A stretch of DNA of 64,000 nt from positions 5,596 to 69,595 of the forward strand of contig JBBQXS010000020.1 in assembly GCA_038209365.1 (NCBI GenBank). The letters run 5' to 3'. Position numbers and translations under genes: made by a program. The stretch's first letter is position 1; each line of letters begins with the position of its first letter. This DNA comes from DASQHW01 sp038209365. Its GTDB lineage: Bacteria; Actinomycetota; Acidimicrobiia; IMCC26256; PALSA-610. The notes under the pieces were generated by a model that had not been told where the DNA came from, did not search any database, and was given only the letters and a program-made list of their open reading frames with translations. Positions 16,055 through 24,689 of the stretch are shown piece after piece.

Positions 16055-16771
16055 GTGCGCCGCATCGCAATCGTTCTGGGATCCGCTGCGCTCATGGTGC
16101 TGGTCGTTGCGCTCCCGGCGTCCGCCCACGTCAGCATCCAGCCGTCGACGGCGACGAAGGGCAGCTTCGCGACGATTGCGTTCCAGGTGCCGAACGAGGG
16201 ACAAGCGAAGACCGTCAAGGTCGAGGTGAAGTTCCCGGAGGATCCCCCGATCGCCGACGCGGCCGTGCAGCCCGTCCCCGGTTGGCAGCTCAAGATAAAC
16301 CCAGCCAAGCTGACCACGCCGATCACCACCGATGAGGGCACGTCGCTCAGCGAGCGCGTCGACACGATCAGCTGGACCGCGACCGACGGCAACGGTCTCA
16401 CCGAAGGCGAGTTCCAACAGTTCTTGGTGTCGATGGCCCTGCCCGACGACGTGGACGTCTTGCAGTTCCCCACCATCCAGACCTACGACAACGGTGACGA
16501 GGTGGGCTGGATCCAGCAGACGCCGGCAGGTGGCCCCGAGCCGGAGCATCCGGTGCCCGAGCTGAAGCTCGTGGCCGGCGAAACGGGAGGCGGCACAACA
16601 GCCACGACCGCGCCCGCGGCGGGCGACGGAAACGCGGCATCGGCGAGCAACGTGAAGAAGAGTGATGTCGACAGCGCGAAGACCCTCGCGATCGTCGCGT
16701 TGATCGTCGGCATCGTCGGCCTGCTCGCCGGCATAGGGGGTTTCGCCATGGGCCGGCGCCGCACGACGTAG
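16055..16771 (+). CDS. YcnI-type (DUF1775) copper-binding secreted membrane protein
   Basis: 238 residues from GTG 16055, after AAGGGGGAG. A signal peptide ends in ALPASA, exposing HVSI as the mature N-terminus; in YcnI proteins this His coordinates Cu(II) in a monohistidine brace with a conserved Trp (PGWQLKI and ISWTATDG are candidates). The DUF1775 domain covers about 25-160, followed by a Thr/Ala/Gly-rich linker and one C-terminal transmembrane helix (LAIVALIVGIVGLLAGI) with a basic tail. Acts at the outer face of the membrane, likely in copper acquisition or homeostasis. The stop abuts the convergent PhyH-like gene. Confidence 0.88.
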   Translation: MRRIAIVLGSAALMVLVVALPASAHVSIQPSTATKGSFATIAFQVPNEGQAKTVKVEVKFPEDPPIADAAVQPVPGWQLKINPAKLTTPITTDEGTSLSERVDTISWTATDGNGLTEGEFQQFLVSMALPDDVDVLQFPTIQTYDNGDEVGWIQQTPAGGPEPEHPVPELKLVAGETGGGTTATTAPAAGDGNAASASNVKKSDVDSAKTLAIVALIVGIVGLLAGIGGFAMGRRRTT

Positions 16772-17716
16772 TCAGCACGCCGCGCGCCACGGCCGGAGAT
16801 CGAGGCCCGGATAGCGCACGGCGGTCGCGTCGAGCAGGTCGGCGTTCCAGATCGCGTGGCCCGGGGGCGGGAACCCGAGGAGCTCGAGCTCCCGCGGTGT
16901 GGAGCGCTCGACGAACTGCACCCACGCCGGATGGTTCGCACGCGACTGCATCGAGTGATAGCCGATCCAGTCCTGGCCCGCGACCTTGAAGCTGATGTTC
17001 AACAAGAAGCGCGCGCCGCGTGGTTCGGTGAGATCCACGGCGCGATGGAAGACGTCGGGCCGGTAGGCGAGCAGCGAGCCGCGTGGGCCGGGCGCGCCAC
17101 GCTCACTCGCGTACAGCTCGGGTGCGTCCCCGGGGCCGAACGCGTCGTTGACCGACCGGTTCGCTCCACCGCGTCGCGGCACGAGGTGCGTGGGCGCGGT
17201 ACCCGTGTCGACATCGGAGAGGTAGAGGAACGTCTCGACGTGCCACCACGGTGCTTCCATACGCGGCGGCAGGAACGAGTGGTTGCGGTCCGTGTGCAGC
17301 GGCTGTTCGTAGTTCGCGTCGCCCGCGTATTTGGCGGTGACCTGCGCCTGGTACAGGCGGAGATCTTCGGTCTCGAGCGCCCGCGCGACGAAGTCGACGA
17401 TCGCCGGGTGCACCACGAGCCGGTTGAGCGCGCCAGTCCCCGGGAACGGGAACTCTCGCCCCCAACGATGCTGCTCGGGGCGGAACGCCGGTCCGGCCAC
17501 AGGCAGCTCCGGCCAGCCACGCCGCATCTCCTCGGTCGTACGACCGGGAGGCCAAGACGCACGCGGATTGGCGTGGTACCGCTCGGCCGTCGGGAACACC
17601 GTGTACAGGTCGGCGAGCGCGGCGTCGACCTCGCCGGGCTCGACCAGTCCCTCGACCAGCACCCAACCGTCGTCGCGCCACGCCGCAACCGCGTCGTCAT
17701 CTGCGCGCCCGGTCAA
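16772..17716 (-). CDS. Phytanoyl-CoA dioxygenase (PhyH) family protein
   Basis: 314 residues from TTG 17716; the unusual start follows the upstream stop by 12 bases, and no better in-frame ATG is visible. Fe(II)/2-oxoglutarate double-stranded beta-helix enzyme: HTD in QPLHTDRNHSF, distal His in PDVFHRAVDLTEP and a following Arg for 2OG in GARFLLNISF. Substrate unknown; bacterial PhyH relatives hydroxylate fatty acyl chains, ectoine or natural products. It is second in an operon after a lipoprotein esterase, so an ester-derived substrate is possible. Confidence 0.84.
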   Translation of the reverse strand: MTGRADDDAVAAWRDDGWVLVEGLVEPGEVDAALADLYTVFPTAERYHANPRASWPPGRTTEEMRRGWPELPVAGPAFRPEQHRWGREFPFPGTGALNRLVVHPAIVDFVARALETEDLRLYQAQVTAKYAGDANYEQPLHTDRNHSFLPPRMEAPWWHVETFLYLSDVDTGTAPTHLVPRRGGANRSVNDAFGPGDAPELYASERGAPGPRGSLLAYRPDVFHRAVDLTEPRGARFLLNISFKVAGQDWIGYHSMQSRANHPAWVQFVERSTPRELELLGFPPPGHAIWNADLLDATAVRYPGLDLRPWRAAC

Positions 17717-17728
17717 CGTCGGGTACGG

Positions 17729-18589
17729 CTAGCGCGCAGCCGTCGTCAGGCCGAGCTCCCAGTAGAGGAAGTTCCGCGTCTGGTCGAGGATCTCGGTGCG
17801 GTGCTGGACGTACGGCACGTGGCCGTCGCCTTGGAACGACGTCAGGTAACACGTCAGGCCGTGGTCGTTCGCGTTTCTGCATGTGCCGACCGCCCACTCG
17901 TACGGCACGATCGTGTCACTGGTGCCGTGGAACAGCAGGGACGGTGCATCGCCGGCATCTGTCGCCGCACTCACCACTTGTGCGCCCGAGAGCGAGACTG
18001 CCGCCCTGACGGCCGAGGCCGCGTCCTCGCCCGAGCCGAAGCCCACATCGAGGGCGACGATCGCGCCCGCCGACGTGCCGGCGATCGCGATCCGGGAGGG
18101 GTCGAGCTTGTACGTGCTCGCATGCGTGCGGAGGAATTTCACTGCCGTCTGCCCGTCGGCGGTTGCCTCGAGGATCGCCTTGATGCAGTTCGCGGTCGGA
18201 GCGCCCGCCGAGCACCCGTCGGGCTCGAGGCGGTAATTGATCGAGAAGTTGACGAAGCCCTTCTTCGCGAATGTGTTCGACTCGTCGACGAGCTCGGGCG
18301 ACGTTTTGTCTCCGCCGGAGAAGGAGCCGCCGTGCACCCACACGATCGCGGGACGGCTCGTGACCGCGTCGCCCGTCGGCGCGTACTCGTCCATCTTGAG
18401 CGTCACGGTTTCGCCCGCGATGTTCTGAGCGCTGCCGTACGTGATGTCGGCAGTCTTCGTGACGTTGGCGAAGACCTGGTCGCGGTAGCGCAGCGGCGCG
18501 GTTCCCTGAGGATTGAGAAAGCGGAGGTCGCAGCCGGACGCGACGAGCGCGAGGACGGCGACGGTGGCGATGAGGGCGAGGCGGCGCAT
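17729..18589 (-). CDS. Lipoprotein alpha/beta-hydrolase (esterase/lipase)
   Basis: 286 residues from ATG 18589. N-terminal lipoprotein signal: MRRLALIATVAVLALVASGC with lipobox Cys20. The hydrolase domain shows HGGSF (oxyanion hole, hormone-sensitive-lipase style) and GTSAG with the nucleophile Ser; LLFHGTSDTIVPYE supplies the Asp and GDGHVPY the His of the triad. Predicted to act outside the membrane on short esters. Upstream of the PhyH-like gene by 12 bases, with a TATGGT hexamer just ahead of the start. Confidence 0.87.
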   Translation of the reverse strand: MRRLALIATVAVLALVASGCDLRFLNPQGTAPLRYRDQVFANVTKTADITYGSAQNIAGETVTLKMDEYAPTGDAVTSRPAIVWVHGGSFSGGDKTSPELVDESNTFAKKGFVNFSINYRLEPDGCSAGAPTANCIKAILEATADGQTAVKFLRTHASTYKLDPSRIAIAGTSAGAIVALDVGFGSGEDAASAVRAAVSLSGAQVVSAATDAGDAPSLLFHGTSDTIVPYEWAVGTCRNANDHGLTCYLTSFQGDGHVPYVQHRTEILDQTRNFLYWELGLTTAAR

Positions 18590-18595
18590 GCATGG

Positions 18596-18601
18596 ACCAT
18601 A
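18596..18601 (-). promoter_or_regulatory. Leaderless -10 hexamer for the lipoprotein esterase gene
   Basis: TATGGT on the minus strand ends 6 bases before ATG 18589. Confidence 0.4.
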
Positions 18602-18636
18602 GCCAGCACGGGGCGCACGGCGCCCGCCGCATGGCG

Positions 18637-18990
18637 CTACCAGTGCACCTCGGTCACGCCACCCTCGCTGATCGTCACGTTGCACATGTCCCGGGTGCCG
18701 GTTCCGAGGAGCGTGTAGTCGCCGGCCGGCACGGCAGGGAACACTCCCGCAAACACCGATCCGTCCGGCAGGCAGCGTTCGCGCACTTCCGTGTGCACGA
18801 ACGCTCTCGTGTCCCCGCGCCGCGCCAGCTCGATCTCGACGCCGGCCAGCGCGGCCGGCGTGTGCACAACCAGCGCGCCGACGCCGTCGCCGATGTCGAG
18901 CACGACCGTGCCGTGCCCGCTCGGCGGCAACGCCGCCTCGTGCCCGTGCAGGTCGCCGACGCTCGCGGCATGTGCATGGTCGCCGCTCAT
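18637..18990 (-). CDS. Conserved hypothetical protein of the DUF4331 operon
   Basis: 117 residues; ATG overlaps the DUF4331 stop by ATGA. The first 27 residues are His-rich (SGDHAHAASVGDLHGHE), suggesting metal binding; the remainder is beta-rich (GTVVLDIGDGVGALVVH, DGSVFAGVFPAVPAGDYTLL) and resembles a small transthyretin- or carboxypeptidase-regulatory-like domain. No signal peptide, so cytosolic unless exported with a partner. Third in a tightly spaced unit (Tat-signal protein, DUF4331, this). Confidence 0.7.
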   Translation of the reverse strand: MSGDHAHAASVGDLHGHEAALPPSGHGTVVLDIGDGVGALVVHTPAALAGVEIELARRGDTRAFVHTEVRERCLPDGSVFAGVFPAVPAGDYTLLGTGTRDMCNVTISEGGVTEVHW

Positions 18991-20429
18991 GCGGCCGGTA
19001 CGTCGTAGCCGCTGTGCGGGTGACCGAGATACGGGAACACCGACAGGTAGTCCTCGGTGCCCTTCGCGGCCTGGTCGGTGTCGCTCGCGGTGAGACCTTG
19101 CGTCACCGCGCCGACCGCGGCGTCGGGCGTGAACGTCGGGTCGATCAACGGATATGCCGCGCCCGCGATCGCGCGCAGCTCGATCGTCACCACGTCGTCG
19201 GCAAGGCGCCGTCCGTTCGGGAACCCTGCCGCGTCGCCCGCGATCAACCCGATGTTGTTGGGCGCGGGAGACGGCGGGATCGCCATGTTCAACCGCAACA
19301 GGTCGGCTTGTGTCGCCCCCGTGAAGTTCTGGAACGGCAGGAGCCCGGGTGGGATCCCGGTCAGCAGGATCGCCGCGAGGTCGGCACGCGGCTTGCCGGA
19401 GTCGACGAGCGTCTTCAAATTCGGGAACGCCGTCGGGTACAGCACGGGCAGCAACTTCGCGAGCTCGGGGTGCAGCACACCGTCGGCATACTCGCTGTCG
19501 TTCGTCGGAGGGTCCGCGTTCCAATCGTCCTTGCGCTCCATCGGTACGAGCACCTCGTTGAACAGCGGGTTGCCGAGGCGCGACACCTGCGTCCACGGTC
19601 CGGCGTTCGCCGGGTTTCCCGGACCACTCGAGTGACGGAACCGCACGCGCTGACGCGCGGCCGTGGTCCAGACTCCGAGAACGGAGAAGGGGCTCGCGAC
19701 GTCAGTCGGGCTGATGTTGTCGCGCGTCACCTGCGTCTTCGGTAGCTGCAACGCGATCGTGTGCACGTTGAGGTCCTTGGTCGCGTTGACGCCCAGCGCG
19801 CTGCCGGGAACCGGGAGCAGGTGCAACGACTGGATCGGCCGCAACGCGCCCAGGTCGAAGATCGAGCCGAGGTCCACATAGAACCCCTCGGCGCGTTGAC
19901 CGGCGAACACCTTGCCACCGCCGGGCAACGAGCGGACCGCGGCGTTCGCCAGGCCCGCATAGTTCGGCGTGGATCGTGGGCCGACGTTGCACGGCGGGCA
20001 CGGCACGTCGCTGGCGAGCACCGTGCGCTTGCCGTGCGTGCGGTCGCGGTGCCGGTCGTGAGTGAGCTTCCGGTCCCAGTCGATGCGCGTCACGGTGTAG
20101 AACTGACGCCGGTTCCATGTGCTCGCATCGAGCGACGTGATCGGTCCGACGTTGTAGAGGAACGTCCCACCCACCTCGATGACGGTCGTGAAACGGAATT
20201 CGAACGAGATGTCGACGAGTGCGTCCGCGTCGTTGTCGATGTGGATCTCGTAGAGCACGTCGTCGCCGAACTCGTAGAAGTTCGGGCCGCCGGCCGGTCC
20301 CTGCAACGGCACGTAGTTCGCGATCAGCGTGACGGTGTCCGGCGCATCCGGGCTCACGAACGCGTAAAGATCGGTGCTGTCGGCGACCGGGTCCTTGGAG
20401 ATCTCCGGTGCCTCGCGGTGAGATGACAT
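18987..20429 (-). CDS. DUF4331 family protein
   Basis: 480 residues from ATG 20429. The opening MSSHREAPEISKDPVADSTD and the DLYAFVSPD stretch are diagnostic of DUF4331; later YEFGDDVLYEIHIDND and FAGQREGFYVDLG-like (FAGQRAEGFYVDLG) segments agree. Full length for the family. DUF4331 proteins often have Asp-rich loops and are frequently encoded with respiratory or peroxide-related proteins; the function is not established. No signal peptide, unlike some homologues. Preceded by a Tat-signal gene (16-base gap) and overlapping the next gene. Confidence 0.92.
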   Translation of the reverse strand: MSSHREAPEISKDPVADSTDLYAFVSPDAPDTVTLIANYVPLQGPAGGPNFYEFGDDVLYEIHIDNDADALVDISFEFRFTTVIEVGGTFLYNVGPITSLDASTWNRRQFYTVTRIDWDRKLTHDRHRDRTHGKRTVLASDVPCPPCNVGPRSTPNYAGLANAAVRSLPGGGKVFAGQRAEGFYVDLGSIFDLGALRPIQSLHLLPVPGSALGVNATKDLNVHTIALQLPKTQVTRDNISPTDVASPFSVLGVWTTAARQRVRFRHSSGPGNPANAGPWTQVSRLGNPLFNEVLVPMERKDDWNADPPTNDSEYADGVLHPELAKLLPVLYPTAFPNLKTLVDSGKPRADLAAILLTGIPPGLLPFQNFTGATQADLLRLNMAIPPSPAPNNIGLIAGDAAGFPNGRRLADDVVTIELRAIAGAAYPLIDPTFTPDAAVGAVTQGLTASDTDQAAKGTEDYLSVFPYLGHPHSGYDVPAA

Positions 20430-20445
20430 TTCGAACCTCTTTCGG

Positions 20446-20724
20446 TCAGCGCGTCGCGTGGAACAGCGATGCAGCGAGGCGACGGTCCTTGATCGTGATC
20501 TCCCTCTCGCCGACGTAGAGCGAGACGAGACCCTTGCGCACGTCACGCACGTGCGCGATGACCGGCACATCGACGCTGTCGTCGTCCGGCAGCCGGGGCA
20601 CGGCGTTCTCGTCCGGCTTCGTCAATGCGTGTGCCGCGCCGGCCGGCACTGCGGCCGCGACACCGGCCGCCGCCGCGACCGCCGACGATCGCTTGAGGAA
20701 TTGCCGTCGACTCGTCGGTTCCAT
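20446..20724 (-). CDS. Small Tat-exported protein
   Basis: 92 residues from ATG 20724 with CGGAGGG five bases upstream. N-terminus carries a twin-arginine signal (SRRQFLKRSS, hydrophobic 14-30, AHA cleavage site), so it is exported folded. The mature ~58 residues contain VIAHVRDVRKGLVSLYVGEREITIKD, a compact beta-type unit found in small partner proteins of DUF4331 operons. Its leader contains two perfect 13-bp tandem repeats. Unknown function; export implies the operon acts at least partly outside the cytoplasm. Confidence 0.78.
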   Translation of the reverse strand: MEPTSRRQFLKRSSAVAAAAGVAAAVPAGAAHALTKPDENAVPRLPDDDSVDVPVIAHVRDVRKGLVSLYVGEREITIKDRRLAASLFHATR

Positions 20725-20742
20725 TTGTCCCTCCGTCGTGAG

Positions 20743-20768
20743 ATGTGTGATGAGGATGTGTGATGAGG
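20743..20768. repeat. Perfect 13-bp tandem repeat
   Basis: ATGTGTGATGAGG occurs twice back to back (20743-20755 and 20756-20768), 19 bases upstream of the Tat-protein start on the minus strand. It could be a binding site or a slippage-prone tract that varies leader length. Confidence 0.6.
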
Positions 20769-20836
20769 CTGCGCTGTGTGTTCGTCGCCGCCGCGCATCT
20801 CGGATGACACGAGCTGACGCCTGGTAGACCGGCGGC

Positions 20837-21838
20837 GTGCACGTTCCCGAGATCGACGTCGAGCCCTTCGTCAGGGGCGGAGGCGGCGAACGCGGCGCCG
20901 CGGCGGAGATCGACGCCGCGTGCCGGGAGATCGGGTTCTTCTCGATCGTCGGCCACGGGGTCGACCCGGGCTTGCGAGCCCGCCTCGACGCGTCGGCGCG
21001 CGAATTCTTCGCGCTCCGCGACAGGGAGAAGGCCGAGATCGCGATGGCGCGCGGCGGGCGCGCGTGGCGCGGATGGTTCCCGGTGGGCGGCGAGCTCACC
21101 TCGGGAGAGCCGGATCAGAAGGAAGGCATCTATTTCGGTCTCGAGCTCGGACGCGATGATGCGCGCGTTCGCGCCGGGCTGCCGCTCCACGGGCCCAATC
21201 TGTTCCCGCGCCGACCGGAGACGTTGCGCGATGCGGTCCTCCGATACATGGACGAGCTCACCCGCGTCGGTCACGCGCTGATGCGCGGTGTCGCTCTCGC
21301 GCTCGGCCTTCCGCCGGATTGGTTCGCGCGGGACCTGACCTCCGACCCGACGATCTTGTTCCGCATCTTCCACTATCCGGCCACCGCCGTCCCACACACC
21401 CCGAAAGGCACCGGCGCGTGGGGGGTGCGCGAGCACACCGACTACGGGCTCCTCACGATCCTCCTGCAAGACGGCACCGGCGGGCTCCAGGTCCGCTCGC
21501 GACGCGGATGGGTGGATGTCCCGCCCGATCCCGACGCGTTCGTGTGCAACATCGGGGACATGCTCGAGCGGATGACCGCCGGCCGCTACCGCTCGACGCC
21601 TCACCGCGTGCGCAACACGAGCGATCGCAGCCGGCTGTCGTTTCCCTTCTTCTTCGATCCGGGTTGGGACGCCATGGTGCGGCCCGTCCCGGCGGTCGGC
21701 GGGCACGCGCCGTCGGCTGCGGAGCCGGCGCACCGCTGGGACGGCGCGAGCGTGCACGACCTCACCGGTACCTACGGCGAATACCTCCTGGCGAAGGTCA
21801 CCAAGGTGTTCCCGGGGCTCGGCGTCGACGTGCTCTGA
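20837..21838 (+). CDS. Isopenicillin-N-synthase-like Fe(II)/2OG oxygenase
   Basis: 333 residues from GTG 20837. DIOX_N region VPEIDVEPF and CREIGFFSIVGHG; catalytic core HTD in VREHTDYGLLT, distal His in RSTPHRVRN and the 2OG-binding RxS (SRLSFPFFF). Plant-type 'IPNS/ACC oxidase-like' proteins in bacteria hydroxylate or desaturate small molecules; the substrate here is unknown. It is a monocistronic-looking gene, divergent from the DUF4331 operon and 70 bases before the NuoF-like gene. Confidence 0.88.
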   Translation: MHVPEIDVEPFVRGGGGERGAAAEIDAACREIGFFSIVGHGVDPGLRARLDASAREFFALRDREKAEIAMARGGRAWRGWFPVGGELTSGEPDQKEGIYFGLELGRDDARVRAGLPLHGPNLFPRRPETLRDAVLRYMDELTRVGHALMRGVALALGLPPDWFARDLTSDPTILFRIFHYPATAVPHTPKGTGAWGVREHTDYGLLTILLQDGTGGLQVRSRRGWVDVPPDPDAFVCNIGDMLERMTAGRYRSTPHRVRNTSDRSRLSFPFFFDPGWDAMVRPVPAVGGHAPSAAEPAHRWDGASVHDLTGTYGEYLLAKVTKVFPGLGVDVL

Positions 21839-21908
21839 CACAGGTCACCGGACAGCACGCTCGCGCCGGAGCCGTGCAAGCCGTCATTGCCGGGGGGCAT
21901 CCTGTGAC

Positions 21909-23297
21909 GTGACCTCTTGGCTGCTGCCCGACGATCCGTTCGACTCGCTCGAGGCGTACGTCGCCGATGGTGGGGGTCAGGCGCTGGCGCTCGCACGCGA
22001 ACGCGGTCCCGAGTGGACACTCGATCAACTCGACCGGGCGGGACTGCGCGGCCGCGGCGGCGCGGGATTCCCCACCGGTCGCAAGTGGCGCACCGTCTAC
22101 GACAGCGGCCCGGAGCTCGGCGATCACTTCGCAGTCGTGAACGGCGCCGAGGGCGAACCCGGGACCTTCAAGGACCGGCCGCTGATGCGCGCGAACCCCT
22201 ACCAGGTGATCGAGGGCCTGTCGGTCGCCGCCACTGTCGTCGGCGCCCGGGATGCTTTCGTCGCGGTGAAGGCCTCGTTCACGCGTGAGATCGACGCACT
22301 GGAACGTGGGCTCCGGGAGATGGCGGAGGCAGACCTGCTCTGCGACGCGCCGATCACATTGATCACCGGTCCGGAGGAGTACCTGTTCGGCGAGGAGAAG
22401 GCACTGCTGGAGGTGATCGAGGGGAACGACCCGTTGCCGCGCTGGCTGCCGCCGTACCTGCACGGCCTTTTCGCTCGCACCCCGCAGGAGGGATGGGGCA
22501 CGGGCAACGAGCCCACCGAGGATCCGAACCTCGTCGGGTCCAACCCCACGCTCGTCAACAACGCCGAGACGCTCGCGCACGTGCCGCTGATCCTCGCCCG
22601 GGGGGCCGAATGGTTCCGCAGCATCGGCACCCCCGACACGCCGGGCCCGTTGCTGTGCACGGTCGTCGGCGACGTCGAGCACGCGGGCTACGCCGAGATC
22701 GCACCCGGCATGACGTTGCGCGAGGTGATCGATCACGTCGGCGGCGGCGTACGCGAAGGCCGAGCCGCCAAGGCGGTGCTGTCCGGGGTCTCGAATCGCG
22801 TCCTGACGGCCGACGACCTCGACGCCCCGGTGACCTACGAGGGAATCGAGGCCGCGGGCAGCGGTCTCGGCTCCGCCGGCTTCATCGTGTACGACGAGAT
22901 GCGCAGTGCGCTCTCGGTCGCGCGCATGGTCTCCCGGTTCTTGTACGTGGAGTCGTGCGGCCAGTGCCGAGCGTGCAAGTTCGGCTGCGGCGAGATCACG
23001 CGCCGACTGGACAAGATCGCGGACGCGCGCGGCGAGTCTCTGGACTTCGAGGTGATCGGTGAGCGCCTTCGTGACGTCACCAGTCAGACCCGTTGCTTCC
23101 TCGCGGAGGAGGAGCAGCGCGTGATCGCCAGCCTCCTCGTCGAATTCCCGGAGGACTTCGCCGCCGAGATGGAAGGCGCACCCCCGGTGGAGACGCTGCC
23201 CGTTCCGAAGCTCGTCGACATCCGGGACGGTGTTGCGATCTACGACGAGCACCAACAGCACAAGCAGCCCGACTGGACATACCGCGCCCCGGACTGA
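21909..23297 (+). CDS. NuoF-like flavoprotein (FMN/[4Fe-4S] NADH dehydrogenase subunit), orphan
   Basis: 462 residues. FMN/NADH-binding GRGGAGFPTGRKW (48-60) and NGAEGEPGTFKDR (79-91), a SLBB-type domain (about 245-320), and a C-terminal [4Fe-4S] site with Cys350, 353 and 356 (SCGQCRACKFGC) and Cys396. It therefore looks functional as an NADH-oxidising diaphorase module. No NuoE, NuoG or hydrogenase subunit is encoded nearby, and the neighbours are an IPNS-like oxygenase and a P450. One possibility is reductase supply to an oxygenase. GTG start, with GGGGGG about 15 bases upstream. Confidence 0.85.
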   Translation: MTSWLLPDDPFDSLEAYVADGGGQALALARERGPEWTLDQLDRAGLRGRGGAGFPTGRKWRTVYDSGPELGDHFAVVNGAEGEPGTFKDRPLMRANPYQVIEGLSVAATVVGARDAFVAVKASFTREIDALERGLREMAEADLLCDAPITLITGPEEYLFGEEKALLEVIEGNDPLPRWLPPYLHGLFARTPQEGWGTGNEPTEDPNLVGSNPTLVNNAETLAHVPLILARGAEWFRSIGTPDTPGPLLCTVVGDVEHAGYAEIAPGMTLREVIDHVGGGVREGRAAKAVLSGVSNRVLTADDLDAPVTYEGIEAAGSGLGSAGFIVYDEMRSALSVARMVSRFLYVESCGQCRACKFGCGEITRRLDKIADARGESLDFEVIGERLRDVTSQTRCFLAEEEQRVIASLLVEFPEDFAAEMEGAPPVETLPVPKLVDIRDGVAIYDEHQQHKQPDWTYRAPD

Positions 23298-23426
23298 ACG
23301 ACGCCGATGTCCGGGTGACCGGTGGGGTTCCCTTTCGGCGGGACTGCCCGGCGGACGCGTGCCCCACGCAACGGGCTACCCTTGTCACCGGGTGCGAGCC
23401 GTACGGGCAGCCCCAGGGGGAAAATC

Positions 23427-24599
23427 ATGACGACGCGTGAGCGCGTTGATGCGTCGACCGTTGCTCCGGCGCTCGCCGTCGCAGCCTTCGCGTCCATTGG
23501 TTCAGGCGCGATCGTTGCCGCCGCGATCGGGGTGCACGGCGACGACCGCCAGACCGTTGTCGCGTTCGCGGTCGTCGCGCTCGCGCAGATCGCATGGGGC
23601 GTCGTCGCGCTCACGAGATCGGTTTCGGCGAGGATGCTGGCGCTCGTCGGCGTCGCGATCAACCTCGCCGCATTCGGCGGCTGGGTACTCGCCAAGACAA
23701 GCGGGATCTCGTTCATCGACGGACTGGAGAGATCCGAGAGCCCGCACTTCGCCGACGTTGCCGCCGCCGCGTTCGCGGTCGTCGCGCTGATCTGCGCAGC
23801 GCTCGCCGCCACCGTATGGCGCGACGTTGCGAGTTGGTTCGGCTCCGCGGCATTCGGCGGTGCCGCACTCGGTACGGCCCTCATCACGATGTTCGCCATG
23901 ATCGCCGCTGGAACGCACTCCCCCGTGCGACGCGTGGCCGTAACGGCCTCGACACCCGTGAGCCCGGCCGGTCCCACGACTACCGCTCCGTCTCTCTCTT
24001 TCGTCCCGCCCAAGCCGTATGACCCCACCAAGCCGATCGATCTCGGGGGCGTTCCGGGCGTCACGCCCGAGCAACAGGCGCGGGCCGAGAACCTGCTCGC
24101 GATCACGCTCGTGCGGCTCCCGCAGTGGTCCGACCCGAAGAAGGCCGAGGCCGCCGGATTCGTCTCGATCGGCGACGCCGCGACGGGCGACGAGCACTAC
24201 GTCAACCTGTCGTGGTTCGACGACGGTCGCGTCCTCGACCCCGACCACCCCGAGTCGCTCGTGTACGAGACGGATGGCAAAGGCGGAAAGAAACTCGCCG
24301 CCGCGATGTACATGCTGAAGCCGGGCACGAGGTTGACCGACGCGCCCAACATCGGCGGGAACCTGACGCAGTGGCACATCCACAACAACCTGTGCTTCAC
24401 GTCGGACGCGAAAGTCGCCAGCCTCCGGACGAACGATGGCCCTTGTCCGGCGGGCCAGAACCCCGGGGTCGACTCACCGATGATTCATGTATGGATCGAG
24501 AAGCACCCGTGCGGGCCCTTCGCGGCCCTCGAGGGCGTCGGCGCCGGCCAGATCAAGCCCGGCGAACAGCGGCTCTGCGACGAAGTACACAGCGCCTGA
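23427..24599 (+). CDS. Membrane protein with extracytoplasmic HIHNN domain
   Basis: 390 residues from ATG 23427, preceded by GGGGG. Four transmembrane helices lie in the first ~165 residues (about 13-36, 43-63, 67-88 and 112-130, with a further segment near 140-160), followed by a Pro/Thr-rich linker and a ~190-residue soluble domain. That domain contains QWHIHNNLCF, HVWIEKHPCGPFAAL and DEHYVN: three His-bearing motifs and paired Cys, plausible for a metal site and disulfide. The family is common in Actinobacteria, but I know no function for it. Confidence 0.75.
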   Translation: MTTRERVDASTVAPALAVAAFASIGSGAIVAAAIGVHGDDRQTVVAFAVVALAQIAWGVVALTRSVSARMLALVGVAINLAAFGGWVLAKTSGISFIDGLERSESPHFADVAAAAFAVVALICAALAATVWRDVASWFGSAAFGGAALGTALITMFAMIAAGTHSPVRRVAVTASTPVSPAGPTTTAPSLSFVPPKPYDPTKPIDLGGVPGVTPEQQARAENLLAITLVRLPQWSDPKKAEAAGFVSIGDAATGDEHYVNLSWFDDGRVLDPDHPESLVYETDGKGGKKLAAAMYMLKPGTRLTDAPNIGGNLTQWHIHNNLCFTSDAKVASLRTNDGPCPAGQNPGVDSPMIHVWIEKHPCGPFAALEGVGAGQIKPGEQRLCDEVHSA

Positions 24600-24689
24600 T
24601 CGCGTCGTACAACCTGGATCAAAAGACCGGGGGCCGCGGTGGTGCCGCGCCGGTTGCCGGGGTCGCCGCGGGGCTGCGAGGCTCGCAAC

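Noticed and set aside
16856..18718. 620-codon plus-strand frame over the PhyH and esterase genes
   Set aside because: Antisense to two genes with complete family motifs; composition biased to Arg/Val/Glu.
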